Positions 35,954 to 47,008 of a stretch of DNA of 64,000 bases are shown here, in pieces. Made by a program: the position numbers and the translations under genes. The stretch is from Amyloporia xantha (Eukaryota; Basidiomycota; Agaricomycetes; Polyporales; Adustoporiaceae), in contig JAYKKR010000009.1 of the NCBI GenBank assembly GCA_036971615.1, forward strand, positions 496,001 to 560,000, written 5' to 3'. Each line of letters starts with the position of its first letter. Position 1 is the stretch's first letter. The notes below the pieces were generated by a model. That model searched no databases, was not told the DNA's origin, and was given only the letters and a program-made list of their open reading frames with translations.

Positions 35954-38900
35954 ATGGCAAGTGCTATGCATGCCGACCCCAAGTCGGACACAAATCTTAA
36001 CATCGACATCGATGCGGACTCCGAATCACTCTTCGGCTCTCCTCCACCTTCACCAGGCTGCAGAGGTAGGTCACCATCACCGTTAGCGCTTCCGAGCGCG
36101 GCAGGTTCTGCACAAAACGTGGGGACCCTTGCACTTCCTGGTCTCCATCTTGTCGCTGAACCATCAGTCCATCCGCCAGCGTCATTGCCATTGAGTGACC
36201 GCCCGACGAATATCGCACAGCCCTCAAGGCCCCAACCTGTGCAGCTACCTTATGCGAGGCCTCCGTTGTTGTCACCAGCGTTGACCCGCTCGCCCTCAGT
36301 CGAGGCCGGCCGTTCAGCACCAGTCCCGCGCAAGACGAGGAAGGGTAAGGAAAAGGCTACTTTGTGCTCCCGGACGTCCACCCCTCGGCCAGCACCACCT
36401 CCAATTCAAATACCATCACCCGATGAGCCCCTCCCGCCCAACTTTTTGCGCAATCAGCAGGCGCTTCTAGGCCTCGCTGGACTGGTCGGCGGTGTGAACC
36501 CAAAACAATTATCGATGCAGCGCGGCTCCTCCGTGCGCAATCCCATTGTAGTCGACGACGATCCTTCAACCGGGCAGGGGCCTCTTACCAGCCAGCCATT
36601 CTCTATTTCCCGAAATCCTCTATCTGCACCTGTCGATCCCGGTCACCTTCCTTCGCCGAGTGGTGAGGAGATCCTCGCAAGTTTAGTACGATCAGGTAAT
36701 ATCATGCCAGTTGTACAGTCTCTTATGCGCTTGCTTTCTGGCCCTGCTCCCTCTGCCGCGCCCCCTCCGCAACTCCCTGCACGCACCGGCTGGGAGCGCC
36801 CCGAGCCTTCTGCCGCGCCCCCGCTGAAGCGCCGGAAGCTTAACAAAGTTCCAGCAGGGGCAACAGATTGGGACGTACCCTATCCCTTTCAAGATGGTCA
36901 GGGTCCACAGGACTACCAGACGACGTGGGCGCATGATCGAGCACGGGCGCTACTCGCGGACTTTGTAGGGCTCGTGCAGGGCGCGGCGAAGAAGGCGGCG
37001 GTGAAGGGATATTACCAGCAGCAAGAGAGGGAGCGGAAACGGAAGTGGATGGAGGAGAGGGAGGGCGTCGTGAGAAGGTACTACAGGGCGAGAACGGCGA
37101 CCTATGGAATGGATCCGGGGCAAGTGGCGGCAAGCGGAGGGCAAGTTTCAGTATCGGGTGCGAGTACGTCTGGTACTGGGTCACCTGCTCAGTCTGTTGC
37201 CCCCGTGGTGAGACAGACCATGAGCGAACCGCCCTTACAGTCGTCGCGGTCCTCTCAAGCAGAGCTGCTATCATCATCGGTCGACGAGATTGTCGCCTCC
37301 TTGTTGGCAGCGTCCAATGTTCAGCAGCAGCAGCAGCAAGCGAGCACTTCCACTGCATCGACCTCCATAATTGATGGATCGTCACAAGTGTCTTCTCCTA
37401 CTCCTGGGCTCTCAGAAACGGATGGCGCTCAACCCTATTTCGATGATTGGCTCTCGCTGCTCAACGCATTTCCACCCGGCGACCCGAACGAAACTGGATT
37501 ACCTGCGACATTCGACGACACACTTAATGAGTTTGCTTCTCTTATTGGCGCGTCTGCTACCGATGCTAGTGCTTTGAACACCTCTGCAGACTTCATTGCG
37601 ACTTCAAGTGCCTCCTCTAATGCTCATGCCTGTGCCCACGAGCCATCATTTACTTCCTCGTTCTCGTCGTCATCCACACATACCCAATCTGCATATATCT
37701 CGTCACAGACTGCATCTCAAACTCGCATATCTGATTGTCCCGTGGCCGCTGAACCCATCCCTGACTTCCTCATCGACCCTGCACTCTTCGACTTACCTAT
37801 GTTACCCGATACTGTCCAATCACAGCCTCCACCTTCGTCGTCAACGGTGCAAGCGTCGTCGGGTACAACTAGCGACGTGGGGACCTTACAAGCATCTGGA
37901 TCAGCTTCTGGACTTGGCTTGAGCCTGTCAAATAATGCCATGCACCTTACAACAACGATCCCAGGCGTACCTCCAACACCCCCACTCACCAATGCCGACT
38001 CGGGCTCCGGGGTAGGGTCGCCAATCGCGTCTACGATATCTCTTGCAGACCAGGACCGAGGCCCCACGACACCGGAGTGGTTGTGGGCGTTTGGCGAGCC
38101 GGGGGTTGCTTGCGGTGAGGGCGCAGGTGCGTCGTTTGAGGCGTTGATGAGTGAGATTGGAATAGAGACTCATAAGAGCGCGGGTGCAGAGATTGGTGTT
38201 GAGGACGTGAAGGAGTTTGAGAGGGAGCTGGAGAAGGCGAAGGCGCGTATGCCAGAGGAGTACGAGATGCAAGTTGACATCCCGGTGCAAGCTCCTGAGA
38301 CAGTCCAGCCATGTGCTGCTGAGTCGTTGCAGTCGCCGATGCAGGTGGACGAGGCGCTCCCTCCTGTGATGGAGCTAAATGCTTCGCCATTCGACTCTTC
38401 CGACGGTCGTAATTCGCCCTTCAGAGTGACGGCAGCGCCGCTATCTCAGCTGCCTTATGAACACCCAGATGGGGTGGAGATTCCACCACAGACGCAAGGA
38501 CCAACAGCGTCGTCGTCTTCGTTGCCATTGCTGGCTCTTCCTCTGGAAGACCACGCTCAAGTACAGGTTTCCGTTCATGCGTCGGCGTCGGCGGATCCTC
38601 AGTCTGAACACACTCCTTATGCATCGTCGACCCAGTCAACTCAAAACCTGGATGAGGGACAATTATCATCTTCAGCGGTGCGCCCAGCTACGTACGAATC
38701 GTCCGGCCTCCCTGTCCAGCCGCAACTACTGCCACAACCACAACCCGTTGCTGCGCCGCGATGGCTAAATCACGCTCACTTTTCTCCTGGCCCTTCCTCT
38801 TCTACCGCAGGCGCGTCTCCGATCGCCGGTCCCTCCACTACAACTTCCACTGGAGGACCTTCCAACCAACTACACGTTCCCGCTGCTCTGCCTCCCACCT

Positions 38901-39241
38901 CACCCATAACCACCCCCCTCCCGCCACCCGTCCCATACACCCTCTCCACCCTCCTCTCCCTCGCCTCCTCCTCCCCGTCCTCCTCGCGCGCGCCGCTGTC
39001 TGCCCTCCCGCCCGCCGCGTTGAAAGGGTTCAACCCCGCACAGGCCGCGGCGCAGAAGGCGCAGACGAAGAACGCGCGGGCGCGGGTGCTCGAGAGGGCG
39101 CGGGCGCTGAAGGGCGAGCTCGAGAAGGCGCGGGAAAGGGCGAGGGTGGAGCTGTGGGAATGTGTGGTGGAGATGGGGGGCTTGGTCGCGGTGGGGAAGG
39201 AGGTGGAGGGGAAGGCGAAGGGTAGTGCTGCCGTGAGGTGA
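35954..39241 (+). CDS. Large disordered Ser/Pro/Ala-rich protein, single exon
   Basis: A 1095-codon open frame without introns; family not recognised. It is mostly low complexity (SPSPLALPSAAG, many PPP, SSS and QQQ tracts). One more ordered, charged part at about residues 300-380 holds the basic signal PPLKRRKLNK, then DWDVPYPFQDGQGPQDY and a helix rich in Arg/Lys/Glu (YYQQQERERKRKWMEERE). A second helical stretch near the C-terminus (NARARVLERARALKGELEKA) may be a coiled coil. A nuclear regulatory role is a guess. The last residues GSAAVR and the stop codon come from a MITE insertion at 39223. The pre-insertion end would have been KAKGGAGVGVGGVSGRRV. Confidence 0.8.
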   Translation: MASAMHADPKSDTNLNIDIDADSESLFGSPPPSPGCRGRSPSPLALPSAAGSAQNVGTLALPGLHLVAEPSVHPPASLPLSDRPTNIAQPSRPQPVQLPYARPPLLSPALTRSPSVEAGRSAPVPRKTRKGKEKATLCSRTSTPRPAPPPIQIPSPDEPLPPNFLRNQQALLGLAGLVGGVNPKQLSMQRGSSVRNPIVVDDDPSTGQGPLTSQPFSISRNPLSAPVDPGHLPSPSGEEILASLVRSGNIMPVVQSLMRLLSGPAPSAAPPPQLPARTGWERPEPSAAPPLKRRKLNKVPAGATDWDVPYPFQDGQGPQDYQTTWAHDRARALLADFVGLVQGAAKKAAVKGYYQQQERERKRKWMEEREGVVRRYYRARTATYGMDPGQVAASGGQVSVSGASTSGTGSPAQSVAPVVRQTMSEPPLQSSRSSQAELLSSSVDEIVASLLAASNVQQQQQQASTSTASTSIIDGSSQVSSPTPGLSETDGAQPYFDDWLSLLNAFPPGDPNETGLPATFDDTLNEFASLIGASATDASALNTSADFIATSSASSNAHACAHEPSFTSSFSSSSTHTQSAYISSQTASQTRISDCPVAAEPIPDFLIDPALFDLPMLPDTVQSQPPPSSSTVQASSGTTSDVGTLQASGSASGLGLSLSNNAMHLTTTIPGVPPTPPLTNADSGSGVGSPIASTISLADQDRGPTTPEWLWAFGEPGVACGEGAGASFEALMSEIGIETHKSAGAEIGVEDVKEFERELEKAKARMPEEYEMQVDIPVQAPETVQPCAAESLQSPMQVDEALPPVMELNASPFDSSDGRNSPFRVTAAPLSQLPYEHPDGVEIPPQTQGPTASSSSLPLLALPLEDHAQVQVSVHASASADPQSEHTPYASSTQSTQNLDEGQLSSSAVRPATYESSGLPVQPQLLPQPQPVAAPRWLNHAHFSPGPSSSTAGASPIAGPSTTTSTGGPSNQLHVPAALPPTSPITTPLPPPVPYTLSTLLSLASSSPSSSRAPLSALPPAALKGFNPAQAAAQKAQTKNARARVLERARALKGELEKARERARVELWECVVEMGGLVAVGKEVEGKAKGSAAVR

Positions 39242-39743
39242 GGTGAAGGTCACCTCGAGGTAACTCCGACGTTCACCTCATTTACCTCGAGGTGGCTGAA
39301 ATTTACCTTGAGGTACCTTGAGGTGACCGGCTAAAGCCGACCAGAGTCACTCTCTCCTGATCAGGATGTGGTGGCTGCGCGACCAACTGCAATAGAAAAC
39401 TGTTCAGAGTGGCTGTAGATAGTTTATTCATGGATTACTTGCTTCAGAACATATATGAAATGCAGTTGATATTTAATATGCATTTAAAAATAAATTTTAG
39501 GGATAGGACATGCTACTGTTCGCTTGAGGTACTGAATTCGCCAGAGCTCACGAGCGTTGTCACCGGTAGCCGCGCTCGTGACGATGAGATAACGTGACCA
39601 TTTACCTTGGGTGCTCGGCCATCAATTACCTCGAGGTACCTCAAGGAAAAACCACCTCAAGGTACCTTGAGGTGGCAAGCCGAGATTCCGAACCACCTCA
39701 AGCCACCTTGAGCCTCAAGGTACCTCACCTCACGGCAGCACTA
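39223..39743. mobile_element. Non-autonomous hAT-type MITE, 521 bp
   Basis: Perfect 22-bp terminal inverted repeats at 39223-39244 (TAGTGCTGCCGTGAGG...) and 39722-39743 bound the element. An exact 8-bp target duplication GCGAAGGG sits at 39215-39222 and 39744-39751. The 8-bp duplication and TAGTG ends fit the hAT superfamily. Subterminal regions are packed with CACCTCAAGG/CCTCGAGGTG-type motifs in both orientations. The AT-rich interior encodes no transposase. The element has just interrupted the preceding gene. Confidence 0.92.
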
Positions 39744-39797
39744 GCGAAGGGAGGTGCGGGTGTGGGTGTGGGTGGTGTGAGTGGGAGGCGCGTGTGA
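39744..39797 (+). pseudogene. Displaced original C-terminus of the 1095-aa gene
   Basis: Starting at the right copy of the target duplication, the frame reads AKGGAGVGVGGVSGRRV and a stop at 39795-39797. Removing the MITE and one duplication copy joins this in frame to the upstream gene. This is therefore the ancestral 3' end, now untranslated. Confidence 0.8.
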
Positions 39798-40879
39798 GGC
39801 GACAGGGGTGACCGGTGAAGGAGGATAATGCATGGCATGGTGGAGGTGTGCTTGAAAGTATGAAACGTCTAGGCTAATGGATGCGTGTTGTGCTGCTCCC
39901 GTAGGATACATTGATGCATATGATTGCTATTGCGGAGGTCCGCTTGCAAATGAAATCATGTTTAAGCCCCCTGGGTGTTTTCCTTTGTAAGTCCTGGGAT
40001 CCGGACTCGCTACTTCACTACTGCTGGCATTCAATTTGTCGGATGAATTGAGTGGGCTGACAGCGGGCTTGTTTTCGACTCCTGAGAGTCTGACGCATGC
40101 TGGTCGCATCTGGAAACTTGTACGGATCACTATTCCATTGCATCCCATACTCGTAGTGAGTGAAAAATATTTTATTACGCTTTCATACAGTACCAGTCTC
40201 ACGCGGGAGAAGAATACTTACGTACGGAGGGCCGGGACAAAATTAATCAACGAACATACAGGAATGGCAAGAATGGGATCACATATGATCTGTCGAGAGG
40301 CGCGACATGCTGTGCCCAGTACTTCGCGGACGGATCTGCAGCGTGCAACTCTGTCTGGCGCTCAGAATCTGTTCTGTTCTGCTCTGCCTCTGCTCGGAAT
40401 GGTGCACGTTGATTGACAAGCCACCAGCGATGTCCATGTCAACCTCCGAGAATAGCACGTAGCATGCAAACGACCAGGCAATCAGAGGGCGTTTGCAGGC
40501 CCGTCAAGTGTCGAGTCGATCTCGGGCATGCTTCGGGATGTGGGCGTTGGATATGTATGCGTGATGGTGCGCCACTGTGTCGACGACCCGGACCATGGGC
40601 CTTCGACTTTGACGATAGCGGTGATAGTGATTCGCGAACGGTACGGGAGTAGCACGACAGAGATAAGTGAAGCGGATACCATTGCGAGCTTGGTGAGATG
40701 TTGAGATGGTCGGATTTATTTCGAGGCATGGGCGGCGATTCATGCCACCCGCAGTGCGGTGACTGGCGTCCGCCTTCCCAGCGAGTCAATGCGAAGCTGG
40801 GTCACGATGATTGTCGGCGTCATGACTTATGTGATGACAAGCAGCCCGCTGTGAGAGACGGCACTGGGATTGAGATACA
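39798..40879. other. Intergenic, nothing recognised
   Basis: Only short open frames without splice support are present. No known family was seen on either strand. Confidence 0.4.
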
Positions 40880-41345
40880 CTGGGGGCAGAATATAATGTA
40901 CGGCCCCCGAACATCCACCGAACATCCTTCGGTGTGGTTAAATTGCTGGAGGATGTTAAGCCCCCGGACATTGTATAGTTTATTTTCCATGCTCGTTACA
41001 TATCCGGTGCTCCGGACATTGTACCTAACATCCAGCGTGAGCGGCCTCCGAATATACGTCACGATGTCCGTTGGATTATCGTCGAGTGAAAATCTTGCGG
41101 ATATTCAAGATGGCTGGATAATGTTATCCGGCCATGCATGCTCCGGACATTCTAATGTCCGGGTACGAGTCATTCAACGCACATGCTACGAGAATCCCCC
41201 GGATACTATAATGTTCGGCCCCCGAGCTTTGTTCAGAAAGTTCATATGTTCGGCCAGCGTAAACGGTAAAGAAAATCCTACGTAAATGTTGCGTGATTGT
41301 GCCCCGGACACTCTGGGGAAATTCTACGTTCATTTACCATGTTCG
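40880..41345. repeat. Degenerate dispersed repeats around TATAATGTWCGGCCCCCGA
   Basis: The string TATAATGTACGGCCCCCGA near 40892 recurs as TATAATGTTCGGCCCCCGA near 41205. Around and between them, CCGGACATT, CCGAACATCC and their complements recur about ten times in both orientations. It looks like remnants of an old repetitive element; no coding capacity was found. Confidence 0.5.
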
Positions 41346-41406
41346 TCCGCAGGGCACGTATCATATCCGTTCCGCGTGCGCTGACCGATCATGGTACGGG
41401 CATCCA

Positions 41407-41607
41407 TTCAGCGACTCTCAGCGACTCCGAAATCCATTTCGATACCCATTTCCGAAACGATGTCGACTTCCATTTCCACTTAAAGAATTCAACTCGCAAT
41501 AAAGTTGATTCCGACTTCCACTTGGCCATTCATTTCGATCGCAATCTCAACCGACTTCGACTTCGACTTCAATTTCGACTTTGACTTCAACTGCGACTCC
41601 GAGATCG
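41407..41607. repeat. Degenerate GACTTC hexamer-like low-complexity tract
   Basis: Irregular repeats of GACTTC, CATTTC and GACTCC run for about 200 bp, densest at 41545-41590 (CGACTTCGACTTCGACTTC). No gene is supported here. Confidence 0.6.
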
Positions 41608-41662
41608 AGTCGCGTTTAACGGTATGTGCATTCTTTCCGACAGAAAATCGAATTACTTACAG

Positions 41663-42200
41663 TGAAAGCGATATGAAATAGTTTGAGACGACATATACAT
41701 GACTTGTAGCCAATTCCGCGAGTCCCAGAACATCGGATAACGAGGTCTGACGGCACGAAGCGCACAATCAGCCTGGGCTTCCCGCAGGACACGGTAACAG
41801 AAGACCATCCCGCCATCCTAGTTGAGAAGACTATTGATCAGCGCCATTTTGAAGAATCTATTTACGTGCGCTCACCCTCGCTCGCAAACGTACGAATCAT
41901 TCACCTAGGACTGCAATCCTCCGCAATTGAATGCTTAGGCATGGCGCTGGGCAAGATGCGAGAGCGGTACGGGAGCCAGGTGTCGATAAATGCGTTAGCA
42001 AGCATATTCTCGGCTTAACGAGGGAACGCGCCATACCGTGACGTTCTCACTGCTCCCGCGGTCCTGGCGCGCGCGCCAGACCGTCAGGGAGACGGTGTCG
42101 ACAAGTGGCAGAGACTGCGGCGCGAAGTATGCACGGTTGTCGCCAAAGAACGCACGCATTCTGTCGCGATGCAAGCCTTGAGTGCTTCCCGATGATCATG
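41663..42200 (-). pseudogene. Possible gene remnant, two protein-like exons
   Basis: Two stretches read like protein on the minus strand. One near 42060-42180 begins MRAFFGDNRAYFAPQ and ends at a GTATGG donor. One at about 41664-41817 is flanked by a TAG acceptor and a GTAAGT donor and reads DGGMVFCYRVLREAQADC. I could not join them into a complete model. It could be a small gene, a fragment or chance. Confidence 0.28.
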
Positions 42201-42461
42201 GCATCCTCATCGATGGCAATGAATGGATCTAGGCCGTTACACTTCTGCCCTAGATAGCTGTGCAAAATGACTTCAGTGCGAGCACTGCTAACTTCACCCT
42301 CCTAGATTGTCTTAATTTGAAAGGCTATGTGTTTAGCATCCATTCCTACCTAGGTCTGTGACCACCCCGGCAAATCGAAGCAATCAAAACTTGATAACGT
42401 AGATTATAGCATATGACAGCCAGAAACAAGTCATAGAATACAACAACAAATCACATAGATG

Positions 42462-43739
42462 TCAATGAATCCTACAGAGTAGGGGCGGCGCACGCGCATT
42501 ACGGTTCTTTGATGCTTGTTGCACTCGCAGCAGATGCTTCGATATGACAGAGAAGCTCTCCTCCGCTTTCTGGCAAGCCAACACGTTAGTGATTAGTCGA
42601 TAACATCCAGTCAAATTCGGTACCTCGATTAGCATCTTGACACGTTCGTGGCGTAGCATACAGTCTGCATTAGCCTTGAGAAGATCCGGAATGAGAACAC
42701 CACGGAACAGCGGTAGTGATTTCATCGAGTCAATGAGGGCCTACAGGGTAGCAATGAAGAAAGGGGAAGCTGAGATGATGACATCGACTCACACGTAAAG
42801 TTTTCAAAGAACGTGTTTGGTCGATCTCCTGCGCCTCCAAGTGCTCCTTGAGCTTAAAAACACGATCCTTGCGTACTTGGAATGAATTGGCGGAAGAGGC
42901 GGAAGATCCAACAAGCAGATCGTGCTCTCCCTTGAGGATAGATTGACGTATTCTAGATTGCCGGTTGAGTCTGTTGATCAGATCGTCGCCTTGTCTGCTG
43001 AAGACTTGAGGAGGGCACGCTTCACGGAGGGTATGAAGATTCCTCTCGAATTCAGCCTTATGATGCCCGATTTGTCAATTGGAGACCTCAAACAAATGGG
43101 AAGTAGACAATTCTTACCTCTGGGAGTATTAAAACTGCTATGCGGGAGTGAACCTCAATGGCACTGGCCCTCAAGAGTTGGCCGTGCTTTATGAAAGGGC
43201 CAAGGTCACTCCCCATTTTGAAAGAAACTTGTTATAAAAGGTGAATTCTTCTTGCGTCATTTGTGAGTGCTGAACTTGAAAAAACCGTTGAACTACACGG
43301 AATCAGTCCCAAGGCTGAGCGAGTGCAGAGCTTCAATTCTCACCCGGCCGAAAAGAACCAACATCTTAGCGTTGTGGGACAAGAGCCGCTCGGTATCGCT
43401 AAGTAACTTAGGACATTCTTGGGAGTCCCGAGCCTTGTTCGCTTGACATTGAAGGCGCTCGGCGGCCTGCTTGCGTAGATGCGCATTCTCTTCAAGAAGT
43501 CGGGTCGCAGGGAACGCCAGAGATGTTCCCAGCTGCTCAGACTCGAGTCCCAGTGTTATTAGTTCGCTAAACATGAGCGCAGGAGTTTCAATCAGCTGGT
43601 GCCCCGACAAAGGAAGGTGGGTTATTCACTGTTTCACAATGATTTCTAATCGGTGCGCCAGGCTGTACAGAGAAGCCCATGCCAGTTCGAGTTCTTCAGC
43701 TTCGATGTCATTTTCTGCGGGAGGAGTCGCGTTAGACAT
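42462..43739 (-). CDS. Predicted helical/coiled-coil protein of unknown function, 300 aa
   Basis: Family not recognised. Exons are 43638-43739, 43344-43595, 43210-43269, 42793-43056, 42624-42740 and 42462-42569, 903 nt. Every intron is phase 0, an internally consistent model. The protein is charged and helical throughout (ENAHLRKQAAERLQCQANKA, VFKLKEHLEAQEIDQ), so coiled coil is likely. No signal peptide or membrane segment is visible. If the third exon is not spliced at 43209 the frame stops soon after, giving a 5' product of about 131 aa; this alternative cannot be excluded. Confidence 0.55.
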
Positions 43740-44004
43740 TGGATACGAATGAGTGAAGGTGAAAGGACAAGACAGCATCCGGTGCCACCACGCGCACTTT
43801 ATACACGTTCCATACCCCTTTGTTCGCGCTTTTCGTATTCATAAGCACAAAATGGTCCGGCAGGTACAGTCAGAGGAAGTAAATAGAGCTCAGCCGTTGA
43901 GCTGCCATGGTGTACGACACGATCGCGCTTGAGAGCGGCTCGTCATGTGAAATAATCCATATATAGATAATACGCGCAAAATACAAGTACAGAAATGCAA
44001 TCCA

Positions 44005-45443
44005 TTACTCTGGAAGCTCGACAATATTCTGTAAACGATTACTTATGGGAACTAGAACCTGCTGCAACAAATTCTCCATGTCATCCTGGAGGTCGCCGAG
44101 AACCTGAAAATGAGTCATTTCAGACAGTAGATATTATGCATGAATTGGCGACTGTCGTACCTTGACTATCAATTCGACATCCGTGCAAAGCTCTGCAAAG
44201 TAGTCGTATCCCGATTGCAGTCGTGGAACAGAAACGATGCTCCCGAGGGGATATTCAATTGTCGTCGGCATTATAAGCGCCCCCTGAATTATGTTCTACA
44301 CATCATCATAAGCATAGAGAGCATAAGCCGCCCAGCGGCGGTTTGAACGACGCACCTTCAGCCTTTCAATCAGCGAGGTCTGCGAAACTTGCTGAGAAAT
44401 CAGGAAGGAGGAAGACTGCTGCCATTCTTGCAGCGTGTCATGATATTTTTTCAGCACACTTCCTGACACGGTTGTTCGGTTAGGAACAGTAAGCTCGCCA
44501 TAGATATCTTGAAACTGGTCGGAGGTGGTGCGCCCAACACGTTTGCATTCCTCAGAAAGGTTATTCAGAGCTTCAACGACACGCGCCGCCTCTCCTAGTC
44601 CAAACTCAAACGCTGTGGGTGCGACGAGAAAGTTATCGAGAATCGCGGCCTCGAAATACACCTGCAAAGGGCGGTTGAGCATTTTGCGCCATAGAACGCA
44701 GTATATGCACAAACGGAAACTGACGTATGGCATGGATAACAGTCGGAAGACATCGTTCCATGTTGTGTGACACTCGTGAATACAGACGGTCTTAGCATCG
44801 GCTGCTTGTAGATGGCCAGTGATGGCAGCCAAAACTTGCTCAATGTGGACACGTTCTCCTGGCGTCGCATAGAGATAGTTTGTATTGAACATCAGGATAC
44901 ACTATACAGGACGAAGAGCGATTAGTCCGTGACAAGTAGCGTACTTCAGGTAGCCCACCTCTGAGAAATGTCCGCCTGTGGTAGCGCGCTGGGACTCCAT
45001 CCTCCTGTAAAGACCGGAAAGTAGTTCCAGGCCGTTGCGTTCATGAAATTTGCAATAATGATGGTGCAATTGCCCTAGCATCTCGCGACGATAGTGTTCA
45101 TTGTACCGACGAAATTGATTGACGGGCAGGCAGAAGGCCTCTCCATTGCGAGGAGACTTGAAATGCAGCGAATACAAGGCACTAAAAGGTATTCTGTGAG
45201 CTCAAGGCGTCTCCATAGAATCGAAACCAAAGGAAGTAACACTGACCGCGACAAAGAATCCTCCAAAAACCCAATCATCCGTACCATACTGTCGTGCTTG
45301 GCGATAATGTTGCGAGTCGCATGTTCAATATCAACATCGAGGAGAGACATCGAGACGAGCAGATTATAGAGCTTGGCGGAGATCAAGGGCGATGGTGGAA
45401 GTTCAGAGGGAGGGTCACAAGCTCGGATGACAACGTGCGAGAG
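44005..45443 (-). CDS. Unknown protein, 3' half of a multi-exon gene
   Basis: Family not recognised. From the 3' end, exons 44005-44103, 44161-44295, 44356-44901, 44959-45181 and 45247-about 45440 splice with agreeing phases. They encode an apparently globular, helical protein: NIIAKHDSMVRMIGFLEDS, LYSLHFKSPRNGEAFCLP, LLSGLYRRMESQRATTGGHF and YLYATPGERVHIEQVLA. The frame upstream is closed by an in-frame TAA at 45444-45446, although protein-like text continues beyond it in the same frame. Either an unrecognised intron or a nonsense mutation lies there. Confidence 0.5.
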
Positions 45444-46600
45444 TTAAATATCCCCGGACTCCAAGCCCCTTTGTCCCAGGTTCTTTCTTGTCCTAAGTGG
45501 CGACCATGAAGCAAACACATGGAGGCGGGATTCGGGGCTAACCGGACAGCGATGCATTCGGATTGCGCGGGACTCTTCAATCAGGTGTAGGTGAGTCCCC
45601 CCCCATACACGATCACCGAAGTATGAATCGCGTTCGCGTTCTCGATATAATTCGGCCGTGATAGCTGATGTGAACAGGCCAGTCAAGATTGATCATGAGG
45701 TTTAGAGTAATGTCATCGTACTCAACGAGCGAATTAAAGTCAGCAGCTAACAATGTTGTCGAACAGCGGATTACAACTGTCTTCAACAAGATCCTTCGGT
45801 GCCCACGTCTCAATCGAGGGAAGAAGACTGTAGGCGTAGACACCACGCTGATGAGGAGGAATGCCCGGAAACAAATACAGTACTTACGCCACTGAATCTC
45901 CTTGAGATTCGCAGTCGAAGATGGCGATTTATCTGTAATTTGTAAATTTCAACTTGGGAGGTTACCTGTGGATACATAACAATGACGATAACTTCAGTAA
46001 GAAGAGAACTATATGTTGATTATATCGCATTTAGCCACTCAGAACCTACCTTGCTTCAGGGAGCACATACGACCATATTGTTAATCCCGAGGTATTCCTG
46101 TCCAAGAGGGGGCCTGAGGGCTGCTGGGACTGGTACGACATAATCGAGGTGTGGCTCTTGGCGACATGGTACTTGCGGAAAGTCATGCGACAGAACATAG
46201 TTGCGGAGTAGGTTCACACGCTATTGCTATGACTTGTTTTGAAAAATGTCTCCCATCGTCGGTAGTTCATGCTGGCGGTAGCACCGTGTAGGAGCTAAGA
46301 TCGAAGCCGCCTGCGGCCAACCACGCCCGACATCGAATGGCATCGGTGAAGTCTCCCTACAGACCAGTATTCGGTAAATGCGAATTTTCTCTGAGGTTGT
46401 GAATTTCCATGATCGAAAGACTACAGACGTTCGCACTGCAGATTTCGATGATACTATCAGGTCGCACAAGCCACACGACCGCTCTTCAAGCAGTTGTGTC
46501 AGAGGTCACTGGAGGGTCCGCGTCAAAATCAAACACTCTGAGACTCAAATCAAACTGACCAGTATCATCCATTTGGCGTCTGCTTCAGCGACTTGGGATT
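45444..46600 (-). pseudogene. Coding-like 5' half of the preceding gene, frame broken
   Basis: Several stretches read like protein on the minus strand: SYFGDRVWGGTHLHLIEES, then PLGQEYLGINNMVVCAP, and DSIIEICSANVC nearest the 5' end. A possible start MDDTGQFDL lies near 46570. They lie in different frames with in-frame stops between them. I could not connect them with GT-AG introns. Decay and an unsolved intron pattern are both possible. Confidence 0.35.
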
Positions 46601-47008
46601 GTTCGTGAACGTCAGTGAGCACTGAGCACGACTTTGCTGCCAGACAAGTAATCGATATCATCACGTGAGTATCATCCGCCTTTCACTCTTAGCATTTGGA
46701 CCCAGATTCCCGCCGACGTTCGATTCTATTTAGATCAATTGAGAAGCCTCGATGGATTCCAACTATCGTGAAAAATGGGACATGTCAAATTTTGAAATAC
46801 CTCTGTCGCATGGAACAGCTTCAACGGAAGGTCATCGTTCGGATATCGACATTCTTTGAAGCCTCATACTGTATTTGCATCGCGAATACGCTTTATACTA
46901 GCAGAGCCTATTACTAGCGATATCGATCCAACGATACGGGGTCTATGTGGGTCTATGTGCTGTCATTAATATTATCAATATTCGTCTCGAAATCGTCATC
47001 GACGGATG

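Noticed and set aside
36840..37385. 181-codon minus-strand frame inside the 1095-aa gene
   Set aside because: It mirrors low-complexity codons of the plus-strand gene and has no splice or domain support.
40036..40416. 126-codon plus-strand frame as a gene
   Set aside because: No recognisable domain, low-quality codon usage and no neighbouring exons.
39920..41300. Terminal inverted repeats of the Tnp2-like element
   Set aside because: No CACTA-type end or matching inverted pair was seen by eye here or near 51.5-55 kb.
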